This document shows, one piece after another, positions 4,816 through 5,213 of a stretch of 5,213 nt of DNA; the first letter of the stretch is position 1, and every line of letters begins with the position of its first letter. Position numbers and translations under genes: made by a program. Location of the stretch: the NCBI GenBank assembly GCA_018065965.1, contig JAGHSH010000203.1:1-5213 (forward strand), given 5' to 3'. The stretch comes from Candidatus Apopatocola equi (lineage in GTDB: Bacteria; Bacillota; Clostridia; Oscillospirales; Oscillospiraceae). The notes under the pieces are model-generated. The model was given only the letters and a program-made list of their open reading frames with translations. It was not told the origin of the DNA and made no database searches.

Positions 4816-5213
4816 TGGCACAGGACAAAACGGTCGACAGTCTCCTGCTGGACAGGGGACTGGCAGACATTGCGGATGCGATCCGCACCAGAGGCGGGAC
4901 AGAGGAACTCCTTTCCTTTCCGGACGGAATGGCGTCGGCCATTGCCGCCATTCCCGGAGGCGGCGAGGACGAGGCGGAATTCCGAAAGTGGACGGTGACC
5001 GTCCCATCGGATGCGGCTTCCTCCAAGACCCTGTATCTGCTCAAAGACGACTGGCTTGCAGAGCACTGGAACGATCCGGGGCTGGAGGTATTCCTCGTGC
5101 CGGCAAATGAGACTGCCGGCACGACAAAGACATACTTCGCCTTTGCCTACGGGAGAAACGGGCATATGAACGGAACCACAAGCATTTACGGATTCTCCGT
5201 GAGAATACAAGGG
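4815..5213 (+). CDS. Probable tail-fibre or receptor-binding protein, N-terminal part (3' end outside window)
   Basis: The frame is open from ATG 4815 to the window end (133 codons), with AAGGAGG (4799-4805) 9 bases upstream and a start sharing base 4815 with the previous TGA. Residues 14-46 contain 'RGLADIADAIRTRGG' and 'LLSFPDGMASAIAAI', a short segment often seen near the N-terminus of tail-associated proteins in Firmicutes phages, where 'IADAIR' is followed by 'F-P-D-x-M-A-x-x-I'. A Gly-rich linker (47-51, 'PGGGE') follows. The region 58-133 ('RKWTVTVPSDAASSKTLYLL', 'GLEVFLVPANETAGTTKTYF', 'SIYGFSVRIQG') looks beta-rich and I do not recognise its fold. The position after a collagen-like rod suggests a fibre or receptor-binding role. 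The C-terminal half, where specificity usually lies, is not visible. Confidence 0.7.
   Translation, partial: MAQDKTVDSLLLDRGLADIADAIRTRGGTEELLSFPDGMASAIAAIPGGGEDEAEFRKWTVTVPSDAASSKTLYLLKDDWLAEHWNDPGLEVFLVPANETAGTTKTYFAFAYGRNGHMNGTTSIYGFSVRIQG

Noticed and set aside
4267..5007. - strand open frame (246 codons) opposite the structured gap and fibre genes
   Set aside because: Low-complexity Arg/Pro/Ser/Cys-rich translation; it crosses hairpins and two well-supported + strand genes.

Overview
The window is a stretch of the late (virion and lysis) module of a tailed dsDNA phage or prophage, all on the + strand. The DNA is GC-rich, ribosome-binding sites are strong AGGAGG types, and the proteins resemble those of phages and prophages from gut Clostridia (Oscillospiraceae/Ruminococcaceae-like hosts). 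The host assignment is inference from style and family resemblance; no host gene, integrase or attachment site is visible.

Layout: (1) the C-terminal part of a HK97-fold major capsid protein (1-696), interrupted by one in-frame TAG at 547-549 and otherwise open to a TGA at 694-696; (2) an 86-base gap with two mutually exclusive hairpins; (3) two small proteins (783-995, 1007-1285), probably head decoration or fibre proteins; (4) a head-tail adaptor-like protein (1295-1828); (5) a holin of the phage_holin_4 / toxin-secretion holin type (1833-2282); (6) a 648-residue protein overlapping the holin stop (2279-4225), best read as a short-tail nozzle or gp10/gp12-like tail protein; (7) a 203-base gap that is almost entirely base-paired when folded (hairpins across 4218-4404); (8) a collagen-like fibre protein (4429-4815); (9) the start of a probable tail-fibre or receptor-binding protein that runs off the end (4815-5213).

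The genes are packed tightly with 1-4 base overlaps or gaps of about 4-12 bases, except at the two structured gaps (697-782 and 4226-4428). No tape-measure or tail-tube gene lies between the adaptor and the large tail protein, which fits a short-tailed (podovirus-like) particle. All seven visible gene ends are TGA. No promoter and no intrinsic terminator with a U-tract was seen, so the module is probably transcribed from upstream as one unit.

Two observations stand out. The first is the multi-stem RNA candidate at 4218-4404, whose non-Watson-Crick pairs are all G-U on the + strand. The second is the lone amber codon within the capsid gene.
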